From NCBI GenBank assembly GCA_002726205.1, contig PBSL01000009.1:51919-115918 (forward strand): a stretch of DNA of 64,000 bases, read 5' to 3'. Position numbers and translations under genes: made by a program. The DNA comes from Planctomycetaceae bacterium (lineage in GTDB: Bacteria > Planctomycetota > Planctomycetia > Planctomycetales > Planctomycetaceae). How positions within the stretch are numbered: the stretch's first letter is position 1; the number at the start of each line of letters is the position of its first letter. The notes under the pieces are model-generated. The model was not told where the DNA came from. It saw nothing but the letters and a program-made list of their open reading frames with translations, and did not search any database. This document shows positions 28,784 to 36,744 of this stretch, in pieces.

Positions 28784-29904
28784 TCGAGCCGATCCAGCGA
28801 CCCCAGATCCCAGAGGGTCACCAGGTAGAAGCCGCCGACAGCCAGTCGCCGTCCGTCCTGGCTGAACTTCACGCAGAAGGCCCCGCTCCGGCTGGTATCA
28901 AGGGCCAGCAATTCCTTGCCGGTTTCGACATTCCAGAGCCTGACCGTCCCATCGTCACTGGCCGTCGCCAGGCGACGACCATCGGGGCTGAAATCCGCCG
29001 AGACCACGGAGTTGTCATGGCCGGTGAAGGTCAGGAGTTCCTGGCCGGTCTTGGCATTCCACAGCTTGGCCGTGTGCTCGCGACTGACCGAGACCAGGAA
29101 ACGGCCGTCGGGGCTGAAATTCACTCCGAGGATTGCCGAGGTGTGGCCCTTCAATGAAAGCGATTGTTTGCCGGTCAGGGTATTCCAGAGATTGATCTCA
29201 CCGGGTTCATTCAACGTGATTGTCGATTCCCCCATGTTGAAGGGGCGAAAGGACGCGGCCGTGGCGATGTGTTTTCCATCGGGGCTGAAGTCGACGTCGA
29301 CGACAAATCCACCTCTGGCCTTGAACGAGCGGAGTTGCTTGCCCGTTTCGACATCCCAGAGGCGGGCGGTAAAATCACGGCCGGCCGACGCCAGCTGACT
29401 TCCATCGGGGCTGAAATCGACCGCCAGGACCCAATCGGAATGGCCCTCCAGCGACCGGAGCTCTCGACCCGATCCGGTGTCCCACAGCTTGATCGTCTTG
29501 TCCCAGCTGGCCGAGGCCAACCGTTGACCGTCGGGGCTGATCGCGATCATGTTCACCGAGTTGGAGTGCCCTTCCAGCACAAGGGTCTTTCGGCCGGTTT
29601 GAACATCCCGAAATTCCACCGTCATTCCACTCGACCCGACCAGTCGTCGACCGTCTGGGGTGAAAGCCACACTCCAGGCGTCTCCCTGGAAATCGGGAAA
29701 CGTCTGCACGGTTTCGGAAACCCGTTGAGCCACCCAGCGGCGGATCAACCAGGGACGCATGATCGCGAAGAAGACGCCGAGGCTGATAAGCAGGACGACC
29801 ACGACGGTGACCGCCAATGGTCGGACCAGACGCCGGGGTTCTCCGACATCCTCGACTGCCTCGAGACCCTGATCCTCCGGCACAGTGTCGGGCCGGTCTG
29901 ACAT
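28780..29904 (-). CDS. Membrane-anchored WD40 repeat protein
   Basis: Protein of 374 residues. ATG 29904 has AAGGA 8 bases upstream and was chosen over the longer frame to 30003. A short acidic N-terminus leads to a membrane helix at about 32-50 (VTVVVVLLISLGVFFAIM). The rest is seven WD40 repeats, recognisable by the recurring DFSPDG(R/K/S)xLA and (K/R)LWDxxTGxxL patterns, enough for one seven-bladed propeller. In bacteria these usually act as protein-binding platforms. It is placed between two paralogous MBL-fold genes on the other strand and overlaps the end of the first by four bases, tail to tail. One repeat (around bases 29190-29290) carries a ~15-residue insert, NMGESTITLNEPGE. Confidence 0.9.
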   Translation of the reverse strand: MSDRPDTVPEDQGLEAVEDVGEPRRLVRPLAVTVVVVLLISLGVFFAIMRPWLIRRWVAQRVSETVQTFPDFQGDAWSVAFTPDGRRLVGSSGMTVEFRDVQTGRKTLVLEGHSNSVNMIAISPDGQRLASASWDKTIKLWDTGSGRELRSLEGHSDWVLAVDFSPDGSQLASAGRDFTARLWDVETGKQLRSFKARGGFVVDVDFSPDGKHIATAASFRPFNMGESTITLNEPGEINLWNTLTGKQSLSLKGHTSAILGVNFSPDGRFLVSVSREHTAKLWNAKTGQELLTFTGHDNSVVSADFSPDGRRLATASDDGTVRLWNVETGKELLALDTSRSGAFCVKFSQDGRRLAVGGFYLVTLWDLGSLDRLD

Positions 29905-30112
29905 GGGCGGGTCCTTGCAGCACATCCCTGGGAAGCAGCGGGCTTGATTGTCTGGCCGCATGTTGGTGTTTGCAAGTGCGTCCCAGGGTGTTCGATCGGG
30001 CACGGCGCACGGATGACGGCCCGGGAATCGACTACAATGAACCCCGCTCGGATCCCGGGCCGGCGATCGACCGGCCCGTCACCCGGGCGAGTTCCGGTAA
30101 AGCCGGCCCATC

Positions 30113-31726
30113 ATGAATCAACCACGAGCCGAGAATGCAGGTCAAAAACGGTTGGCGATTGTCTGCGCGGTGATCGCCGTGATCGGTGCCGGGTACGCGC
30201 TGTGGTCTGGCTCGCCGAGTTCACCGGTTCTCCGCAAGGATGCCACGCGATTGTCGAACCGGGTGTATCTGCTGGGTCGACTGAGTCCGTCGGTGGCCTA
30301 TGCGATTGACACGTCCGAGGGATTGGTGCTGGTTGATTCGGGACTCGAACCGGATTGCCGATCACTGTTGGCGCAGCTCAGGCAACTGGGTCTGGATCCG
30401 GCCCGTCTGAAGAAAATCCTGCTGACCCACGCACACGTGGACCATGTGCTGGGCGCCATGTATCTGCGGCGATTGACCGGGGCCACCGTCCATGCCGGCC
30501 GACGCGACTGCGACATCCTGCGGGCCGGTGGACCGCCCGATGCAATGTTCTCGACATTCGAGATGCCCGGGGTCGAAACGCACCCGACCGAGATCGACGT
30601 GGAGCTTCAAGGCGGAGAGTCGATCGTGCTGGGTGACTGCCGATTCGAAGTGATCGCCACGCCCGGACACACACCCGGCAGCCTGTGTTTTCTGCTGCGG
30701 GCTGACGGTCAGCGTGTCCTTTTCAGCGGCGATACGATTTCCAGCATGACTGGCAATCTGGGCACCTATGCCGCCTATCTCGCGCCACGTTACCGGGCCG
30801 ATGCCGCTGACTACCTGGCCTCCTTCCGAAAACTGGCCGCGTTGACTGCGCCGGATCTGTTGTTGCCCGGCCACCCGCAGTTGGCGCAGGCCGAAGCCAT
30901 TGGCGACCCGCTGAAAGTAAACAGTGCTGCGATCATGCCGCGGCAGTGGCAAGAATTGACTGACCGGGGTATCGCCGAGATGCAGGAACTGGTCGACCGG
31001 TTCACCGCCGACGGAGCCGACTTCCTGGATGGCGTGCCTCGTGAATTGCTGCCGGGATTGTTCTACCTGGGGGACTTCGACGGCTCGGCCTGTTACCTGC
31101 TCGACAGGCAGGGGCGATTGCTTCTGTTTAATACCCCCGGGGGTCCCGGACTGGCCGGTTTCCTGGAACAGCGACTCGAAAAAATCGATCGTGACCTTGA
31201 TGCGGTTGCGGCCATCCTGCTGACGTCCTGTTCACCCGAGGCGACCGTCGCCCTGCCCTCGTTGCTGAGAAAGGTCGGGTGCCCGGTCGTAATCTCGCGT
31301 GCCGGACGTGCAGTTCTCGAGAGTCGTGTTCCACCGGGGACGCGTTTCGTGGTGCTGGAGGATTCGGCCGAGACTTCCGACCCGGTCGACATCTCGCCGG
31401 TCCGGGGAATTCCCCTGGAAGGCCGTGGCTTGGCGCCAGCGGCCTACCGGTTCGAGTGGCAGGGCAGGCAGGTGCTGGTTTCCGGTGAATTGCCGACGAA
31501 TCCGGACAGCCGTCAGGCCATGCAGGAACTGGTCGAAATCCTGCGAGGACCCCGGGGGGATCCCAGCACGTATGGCTTCTCGCTCTCACGCCTCGCCCGG
31601 ATCAAACCGGACCTGTGGCTCCCGGCCCGGCCGCTCCACGGGCAAAATGCGAACCTGTACGATCAACGTTGGCAGTCAGTGATCGAGCAGAACCGTGACG
31701 CGATCCGTTACGCCACGGAACGCTAG
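30113..31726 (+). CDS. Membrane-anchored MBL-fold protein, paralog of the gene at 27143
   Basis: Protein of 537 residues, collinear over its whole length with the MBL protein at 27143-28783. The N-terminal anchor (about 13-31) is followed by a first MBL domain with intact ligands: THAHVDH (H106, H108, D110, H111), TPGHTPGS, FSGDT and LPGHPQ. The C-terminal half again looks like a second MBL fold without ligands: LLLFNTPGG, AILLTSCSPEATV, VLVSGELPT, DLWLPARPLHGQNANLYDQ. A conserved NGQNANLYDQ/HGQNANLYDQ end in both paralogs suggests a functional role for this half. The pair probably arose by duplication with the WD40 gene between them. Confidence 0.8.
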   Translation: MNQPRAENAGQKRLAIVCAVIAVIGAGYALWSGSPSSPVLRKDATRLSNRVYLLGRLSPSVAYAIDTSEGLVLVDSGLEPDCRSLLAQLRQLGLDPARLKKILLTHAHVDHVLGAMYLRRLTGATVHAGRRDCDILRAGGPPDAMFSTFEMPGVETHPTEIDVELQGGESIVLGDCRFEVIATPGHTPGSLCFLLRADGQRVLFSGDTISSMTGNLGTYAAYLAPRYRADAADYLASFRKLAALTAPDLLLPGHPQLAQAEAIGDPLKVNSAAIMPRQWQELTDRGIAEMQELVDRFTADGADFLDGVPRELLPGLFYLGDFDGSACYLLDRQGRLLLFNTPGGPGLAGFLEQRLEKIDRDLDAVAAILLTSCSPEATVALPSLLRKVGCPVVISRAGRAVLESRVPPGTRFVVLEDSAETSDPVDISPVRGIPLEGRGLAPAAYRFEWQGRQVLVSGELPTNPDSRQAMQELVEILRGPRGDPSTYGFSLSRLARIKPDLWLPARPLHGQNANLYDQRWQSVIEQNRDAIRYATER

Positions 31727-31744
31727 AGAGTGAGGCGGTTTCTG

Positions 31745-32278
31745 TCAGTCCGGTTGATGGTTGGGATTGTTGTCGTGCTCGACGTACCACTCCAGCAGCA
31801 CCCGGAAGGGCGGGTCGAACCGTTCGGGATCTTCGCCGAGTTGCCGCGACCACTCGGCCACCGATCCCCATTCCAGGTCAGCCACCTCGGTCGGGTCCGG
31901 AATCGGTTCCTCGTTGCAGGTGGTACGAAACAAGGCCGTGTGTTCGTTGGACGTCTGTTCGCTGGCGGGGAATTTGACCAGGAATTCGAGATCCGCCTCG
32001 AGGCCGATCTCTTCCTTCAGTTCGCGAACGGCTGCCGCCTGGTAGCTTTCTCCGGCGTCGAGATGCCCCGAGCACGATGAGGTCCAGCACAGGGGATGAG
32101 CGTCCTTGGTCGCCGACCGTTTCTGGACGAGCAGTTCATCCCGGGAATTCAGGACAAACACGTGGGCCGCACGGTGCAACAGCCCGCGGGCATGAACCTG
32201 CGAACGCGTCGCCTGGCCGATGACACGATCGTCGGCATCAACAACGTCGAATAACTCGTCGGGTCGGTCCAGGGGCAT
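31745..32278 (-). CDS. Nudix hydrolase (IDI/YfcD-like)
   Basis: Protein of 177 residues. The Nudix box is complete at 71-93 (G71, E77, R85 E86, E89 E90, G92): GHLDAGESYQAAAVRELKEE is its core. The surrounding sequence (ELFDVVDADDRVIGQATRSQ at the N-terminus, RAAHVFVLNSRDELLVQKRS, HPLCWTSSCSGH) resembles the isopentenyl-diphosphate isomerase-like branch that includes YfcD, whose members hydrolyse nucleoside or prenyl diphosphates. The isomerase's extra catalytic cysteine context is not clearly present, so hydrolase is the safer call. ATG 32278 starts the conserved N-terminus. It is convergent with the MBL gene (18 bases apart) and divergent from the promoter at 32380. Confidence 0.88.
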   Translation of the reverse strand: MPLDRPDELFDVVDADDRVIGQATRSQVHARGLLHRAAHVFVLNSRDELLVQKRSATKDAHPLCWTSSCSGHLDAGESYQAAAVRELKEEIGLEADLEFLVKFPASEQTSNEHTALFRTTCNEEPIPDPTEVADLEWGSVAEWSRQLGEDPERFDPPFRVLLEWYVEHDNNPNHQPD

Positions 32279-32379
32279 GTGTGTCGAGCGCTCCTTGTCC
32301 CACTGTACCGGATCCACAGGCCCGCGGTGAAGCAGTCACGACCAGACCTTGACACTGGTTTCGTTGTCTTTGTCCGGTA

Positions 32380-32409
32380 TTGATGATCTGGAAACGGGGA
32401 TCGTATAAT
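32380..32409 (+). promoter_or_regulatory. Sigma-70-type promoter upstream of cassette 3
   Basis: A perfect TATAAT at 32404-32409 is preceded, with an 18-base spacer, by TTGATG at 32380-32385 (four of six matches to TTGACA). Transcription would start near 32416 and give a leader of about 42 bases before the ATG at 32458. A separate TTGACA at 32349-32354 has no matching -10 at a normal distance. Confidence 0.6.
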
Positions 32410-32457
32410 CGAGTTGCAGGCCGTTCTTGGTCCGCTCATCTCCAGAGACTCTCGCCG

Positions 32458-34101
32458 ATGTCCCGTACGCTTGCCCTGTTCGTCTGCCTGGCGTTGTGTT
32501 GTTCGGCGAACGACGGTCTGGCCCAGAAGAAGAAGGCCTCGCGCAAGCCCGTTACGCTACGCGGGAAAAATGCGAAACGGTCAAAAAAGAAGTCGGCGAC
32601 CAAGTCACAGAAATTGCCGGCACTCAAGACCGTTGCCGACAAGCAGAAGTTCCTGGAGGTGATCCGCGAATCGATGCCGACCCGCCGGGTCTCGACGAAG
32701 ATCCGTTACCTGCCCGCCGACCTGGACAACTCGCTCGAGTACCGGGTCGGTCGTGATTCGGACTTTGCACCGCTAATCGACGACGAGCGGTTCGTCCGCC
32801 GCGTCCACCTGGACCTGGTCGGTCGTCCGCCGTCGGTCAAGGTGATCCGGGATTTCGTTGCCGACGAGACCGGTTCGAAGCGGGCGGCGCTGGTTAATCG
32901 GCTGATGAAGACCGAACAGTTCGCGCGCAAGTGGGCTCGCTACTGGAAGAACGTCATCTTTCACGAATCGACGGCACCCCGCTCTCGCACGAATCCACAG
33001 GCGCTGGAAAACTGGCTGACCGAACAGTTCAGGAAAGGGACCTCGTGGGACCGGATCGTCGCCGAGTTGGTCTCGGCAATGCCGGTCCGCAACAAGAAGA
33101 AGAAGAAGGAAAAAAACGCCTGGAGCCAGAAAACCGGACAGAACAACTTTGTCTTGGCCTACGAGAACAAGCCCCCCCTGCTGGCTTCCCAGACGGCCCG
33201 GTTGTTCATGGGTATCAGCATTCAGTGTGCCGAGTGCCATGACCACCCGTTTGACGACTGGAAGCGAGAACAGTTTCACGAACTGGCGGCGTTTTTTTCC
33301 AAGGGCAAGTATTACATGCCCGGTATGGGGAATGCGGACAAGAAGACCGAGATGAAGCCCCGGTTCCTGTTGGGCGAGCAGCCGACGGTCAAGCTGACGA
33401 GCCACCAGCGGCGTGTCGCCGTGGCCGCCTACCTGGTCTACAACCAGGACAACTACTGGTTTGCCCGGTCGTTCGTGAACCGGATCTGGAACGAACTGGT
33501 GGGCGATGGGTTCTATGCGGTTGACAGCCTTGGTCCCGACCAGGAATGCCTGCATCCTTCCGTCGTGAACCGGATCGCGGCGGTGTTTCGATACCGTGAC
33601 TTCGATCCCCGCTGGGTCTTTCGCCTGCTGACGAATTCGAGGGCTTACCAGCGCGAGATCCGTACGATCGAGAAGGACGAGGAATTGTTCACGGCCGTTC
33701 GGCCGATTCGGCTCAATGCCGACCAGGTCAAGGCGAGCGTGTTGCGGCTGACCGGTCCCGATCGAACGATCGGCCGTGACCTCGATCGTGAATTCCGCGC
33801 CGATCCTTCGTTGCCACAACGCGATCGGGAAGGCTCGGTCCAGCAGTCGCTGTTGCTGATGAACAACGCCACGTTGCACAGGAAACTCAACAATGGCCGG
33901 CTGAAGAAGCAACTGGTTATGGTCAAGGCCCCGCGGGCGCTCCTGAATCGTTTGTACCTGGCTGTCCTGTCTCGTCGGCCGACATCTCGCGAAATCAGCC
34001 GGGGCCTGGACCACCTGATGACGGTGAAAAACCGGGCCGAGGCCGTCGAGGACTTGTTGTGGGTGCTGGTGAACTCGACGGAGTTTCTGACCAAGAGATA
34101 A
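32458..34101 (+). CDS. DUF1549/DUF1553 protein lacking the N-terminal cytochrome domain
   Basis: Protein of 547 residues, about 340-380 shorter than the two paralogs in this window. After a signal peptide (about 1-22) comes a strongly basic stretch (KKKASRK, KNAKRSKKKSATKSQK) in place of the PSCyt1 domain. DUF1549 follows, with RRVHLDLVGRPPSVKVI and the motif CAECHDHPFDDW. DUF1553 begins near residue 305 and ends with LLWVLVNSTEFLTKR. ATG 32458 gives the signal peptide; the frame is open to 32380 but that part covers the promoter. It is followed by a DUF1501 gene 49 bases downstream. The single CxxCH-like motif left could still bind a heme or metal. Confidence 0.87.
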   Translation: MSRTLALFVCLALCCSANDGLAQKKKASRKPVTLRGKNAKRSKKKSATKSQKLPALKTVADKQKFLEVIRESMPTRRVSTKIRYLPADLDNSLEYRVGRDSDFAPLIDDERFVRRVHLDLVGRPPSVKVIRDFVADETGSKRAALVNRLMKTEQFARKWARYWKNVIFHESTAPRSRTNPQALENWLTEQFRKGTSWDRIVAELVSAMPVRNKKKKKEKNAWSQKTGQNNFVLAYENKPPLLASQTARLFMGISIQCAECHDHPFDDWKREQFHELAAFFSKGKYYMPGMGNADKKTEMKPRFLLGEQPTVKLTSHQRRVAVAAYLVYNQDNYWFARSFVNRIWNELVGDGFYAVDSLGPDQECLHPSVVNRIAAVFRYRDFDPRWVFRLLTNSRAYQREIRTIEKDEELFTAVRPIRLNADQVKASVLRLTGPDRTIGRDLDREFRADPSLPQRDREGSVQQSLLLMNNATLHRKLNNGRLKKQLVMVKAPRALLNRLYLAVLSRRPTSREISRGLDHLMTVKNRAEAVEDLLWVLVNSTEFLTKR

Positions 34102-34150
34102 CGCGGTCTGGTTGCAGGTTGTCCGAATGCGGTCGAGCAGAGAATTCAAG

Positions 34151-35422
34151 ATGATCCCGTCGATTCCCACTCTCGCCCTCGATGCCGAAGTGACTCGTCG
34201 AGGGGCGCTCGGTTTCGGACTCGGTCTCTCGGCGTCGGCATTGCTGTCTCCACTGGGACTGCATGCCGAGCAGCTCAAGCGCGAGGGACGGTCGTGCATC
34301 CTGGTCTGGCTGGCCGGAGGACCCAGCCAGATGGAAACCTGGGATCCCAAGCCGGGAGCGCCCAACGCCGGCTCGACCAAGGCAATTCGTACAGCAGTGC
34401 CGGGCCTGTCGGTGGCCGAACACTGGCCGAAGCTGGCCCGACGAATCAAGGACGTGGCAGTGGTCCGGACGATGGTCGGCAAGGAGGCCGCTCATGCCCG
34501 CGGTACCTACCACGTGCACACGGGTCGCCGGATGGGCGGCCCGGAAAAGCACCCGAATTTCGGCGCGGTGGTGGCGGCTGAGCTGGGAGATCCGGGATCG
34601 GACCTGCCGAATTTCGTCAGCATCGGCAAGACGCTCAGTTCAGGGTTTCTCGGCGTGAAGTTCGCACCGTTTGAGGTCACACGGGCCGGCCAGCTTCCGG
34701 CCAACGTCAGCAAGGGAGTGACGGCGCCCCGGCTGGCGCGGCGGTTGGCATTACTGAAGGGCCAGGACGACGAGTTTGCCGAGGCGGGAGCCAAGGCCCG
34801 GGTGGTAGAACACCGGGTGCTCTATGAACGGGCGCGGCGGTTGATGGCCTCGCCGAAGCTGAAGTCCTTCCGGCTCGACGACGAACCGGCCAGCCAGCAA
34901 CAAGCCTACGGCAAGAGTCGTTTCGGTCAGGGGCTGCTGGTGGCCCGGAGGCTGATCGAGTCGGGTGTCCCGTTTGTCGAGGTACGTCATGGCGGCTGGG
35001 ACATGCACAACAGCCTGTTCCAGAAAATCGAGCCGTCCTCTGCCGATGTCGATCGGGGAGTGTCGGTGCTGCTGAGCGATCTGAAAAATCGAGGTCGTCT
35101 GGGCCAGACGCTGGTGATCGTGGCCGGTGAATTTGGACGGACGCCGAAAATCAACAAGAAAACCCCCGCTCCGGGGCGGGACCATTGGGCGAGAAACTTC
35201 AACCTGTTGTTGGCCGGTGGCGGTGTCCGTGGTGGACGCGTGGTGGGCAAAACGAGCGCCAATGGCCAGGAGATCGTCGAGCGGCCCGTGATGGTCGAGG
35301 ACCTGTTCCAGACGTTGTGCCGCGTGTTGCGGATTGACGCGTCGAAAGAACTCTCGCCGCCCAACGGCCGGCCGTTGAAGATCGTCGACGGTGGGCAGGC
35401 GATCAGCGAGATCCTTGGCTGA
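34151..35422 (+). CDS. DUF1501 family protein, Tat-like signal
   Basis: Protein of 423 residues, shorter than the other two DUF1501 proteins here (488 and 485). A twin-arginine pair (TRRGALG at 15-21) and hydrophobic segment to about 40 form the signal. Family motifs: LVWLAGGPSQMETWDPKPG, VEVRHGGWDMHNS, EFGRTPKINKK and GRDHWARNFN. ATG 34151 was preferred to the TTG at 34112 because of the signal position. It is the partner of the DUF1549/DUF1553 gene upstream and the last gene of that unit; it converges with the 2-isopropylmalate synthase gene 24 bases downstream. Confidence 0.88.
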   Translation: MIPSIPTLALDAEVTRRGALGFGLGLSASALLSPLGLHAEQLKREGRSCILVWLAGGPSQMETWDPKPGAPNAGSTKAIRTAVPGLSVAEHWPKLARRIKDVAVVRTMVGKEAAHARGTYHVHTGRRMGGPEKHPNFGAVVAAELGDPGSDLPNFVSIGKTLSSGFLGVKFAPFEVTRAGQLPANVSKGVTAPRLARRLALLKGQDDEFAEAGAKARVVEHRVLYERARRLMASPKLKSFRLDDEPASQQQAYGKSRFGQGLLVARRLIESGVPFVEVRHGGWDMHNSLFQKIEPSSADVDRGVSVLLSDLKNRGRLGQTLVIVAGEFGRTPKINKKTPAPGRDHWARNFNLLLAGGGVRGGRVVGKTSANGQEIVERPVMVEDLFQTLCRVLRIDASKELSPPNGRPLKIVDGGQAISEILG

Positions 35423-35445
35423 CGTGACCCGCCCGGGCAGCAAAC

Positions 35446-36678
35446 CTACAACCCTCGCGCGAGCTCGGCAAGCAGGTCGTCGTCGATCGAGACACCCTTG
35501 GGGACATCCTTGATGGCCTCAAGTACGCCAAGCACCTGTTCGTCGGAGAGTTCGATTCCCAGTTCCTGCAGCCGGTGCGCGACGGCGCGACGGCCACTGT
35601 GACGCCCCAGGACCAGTCGGATGCCACTGGCTCCGACCTTTTCCGGCCGAAACGGCAGGTAGGTGTCGGGGTTCTTCAGCAACCCGTCCTGGTGGATTCC
35701 CGCCTCGGTGGCGAAGATGTTGTCGCCGCCGACGGGTTTCATCGGTGAAAGACCGATGCCGGTCAATTCGGCAACCAGTTGCGTGAGTTCGTAGAGCCTG
35801 GTGGTATCGACCTTGATCTTCACGCCGTACTGGTCCTCGTGCAGGGCAAGTGCCATCGCCACTTCCTCCAGCGATGCGTTGCCCGCCCGTTCGCCGATGC
35901 CGTTGATCGTACACTGCACGACATTGGCTCCCTCCTGCACGCAGGCCAGCGTGTTGGCGACGGCCAGGCCGAGGTCGTTGTGAAAATGTACCGCCAGCAG
36001 GGCCCGGTCGATGTTGGGGACGTTGTCCTGGACGTAACGGATCGTGTCGCGGGCTTTTTCCGGCGTCAGGATGCCCACGGTGTCAGGAAACCCGATCGTT
36101 GTCGCTCCCGCGTCGATCGCTTCCCGGTAACACTCGACCAGGAATTCCGGTTCGGTCCGACTCGCATCCTCGGGGCTGAACGCCACGATGTCGAATTTTT
36201 CGCCCGCGTATCCGACCGTGTCGCTGATCAGCGACACGACCTCGGCCTGTTCCTTGCGGAGCTTGTGTTCACGGTGCAACGGACTGGTGCCACAGAACAG
36301 GCTGACCCCGCGCTTGTTCCGGGGATTTCCGGCGAGTGCTTCCTCGGCCGCATCAATGTCGCCGCGGACGGTTCGACACAACGCCGTCAGCACCGGTCCC
36401 TTGATCACGCCGATCATCAACTGGATGGCTTCGATGTCGGCCTGCGATGAGGCGGGAAATCCGGCATCGAGGGAATGGACGCCGGCTGCTTCCAGTGCCT
36501 GGGCAATCCGCAGCTTGTCTTGAGGTTCGAGCGTGGCGCCGGGCATCTGTTCACCATCACGCAGCGTGGTGTCACTGAAGAGCACCGTGTCGCTGCGGCG
36601 GTGATGGCTGATGATCGCTTTTTTCACGGCACCGCGAACCGATTTCTGGATGCCCTTGAAGAGTCCGGAAGCGACCAT
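35446..36678 (-). CDS. 2-isopropylmalate synthase-like enzyme without regulatory domain
   Basis: Protein of 410 residues of the HMGL-like (DRE-TIM) family. The first barrel motif [13 protein letters not shown] is at 35-47; metal ligands appear as D36, H231 and H233 ([13 protein letters not shown]) and N267 in [21 protein letters not shown] and [16 protein letters not shown] fit the 2-isopropylmalate/homocitrate synthase group, which condenses acetyl-CoA with a 2-oxo acid. The C-terminal LeuA dimer domain that binds leucine is absent (the typical LeuA is over 500 residues), so this may be a feedback-insensitive LeuA, a homocitrate synthase or a citramalate synthase-like enzyme. No other leucine genes are in the window. 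The next gene upstream on this strand is 66 bases away. Confidence 0.8.
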   Translation of the reverse strand: MVASGLFKGIQKSVRGAVKKAIISHHRRSDTVLFSDTTLRDGEQMPGATLEPQDKLRIAQALEAAGVHSLDAGFPASSQADIEAIQLMIGVIKGPVLTALCRTVRGDIDAAEEALAGNPRNKRGVSLFCGTSPLHREHKLRKEQAEVVSLISDTVGYAGEKFDIVAFSPEDASRTEPEFLVECYREAIDAGATTIGFPDTVGILTPEKARDTIRYVQDNVPNIDRALLAVHFHNDLGLAVANTLACVQEGANVVQCTINGIGERAGNASLEEVAMALALHEDQYGVKIKVDTTRLYELTQLVAELTGIGLSPMKPVGGDNIFATEAGIHQDGLLKNPDTYLPFRPEKVGASGIRLVLGRHSGRRAVAHRLQELGIELSDEQVLGVLEAIKDVPKGVSIDDDLLAELARGL

Positions 36679-36744
36679 GTGTTCATTCTGGGGAAACGTC
36701 GTCGGGGATGCAAAGAACCGTGATGATCGGGTGCCGGCAGCCTG

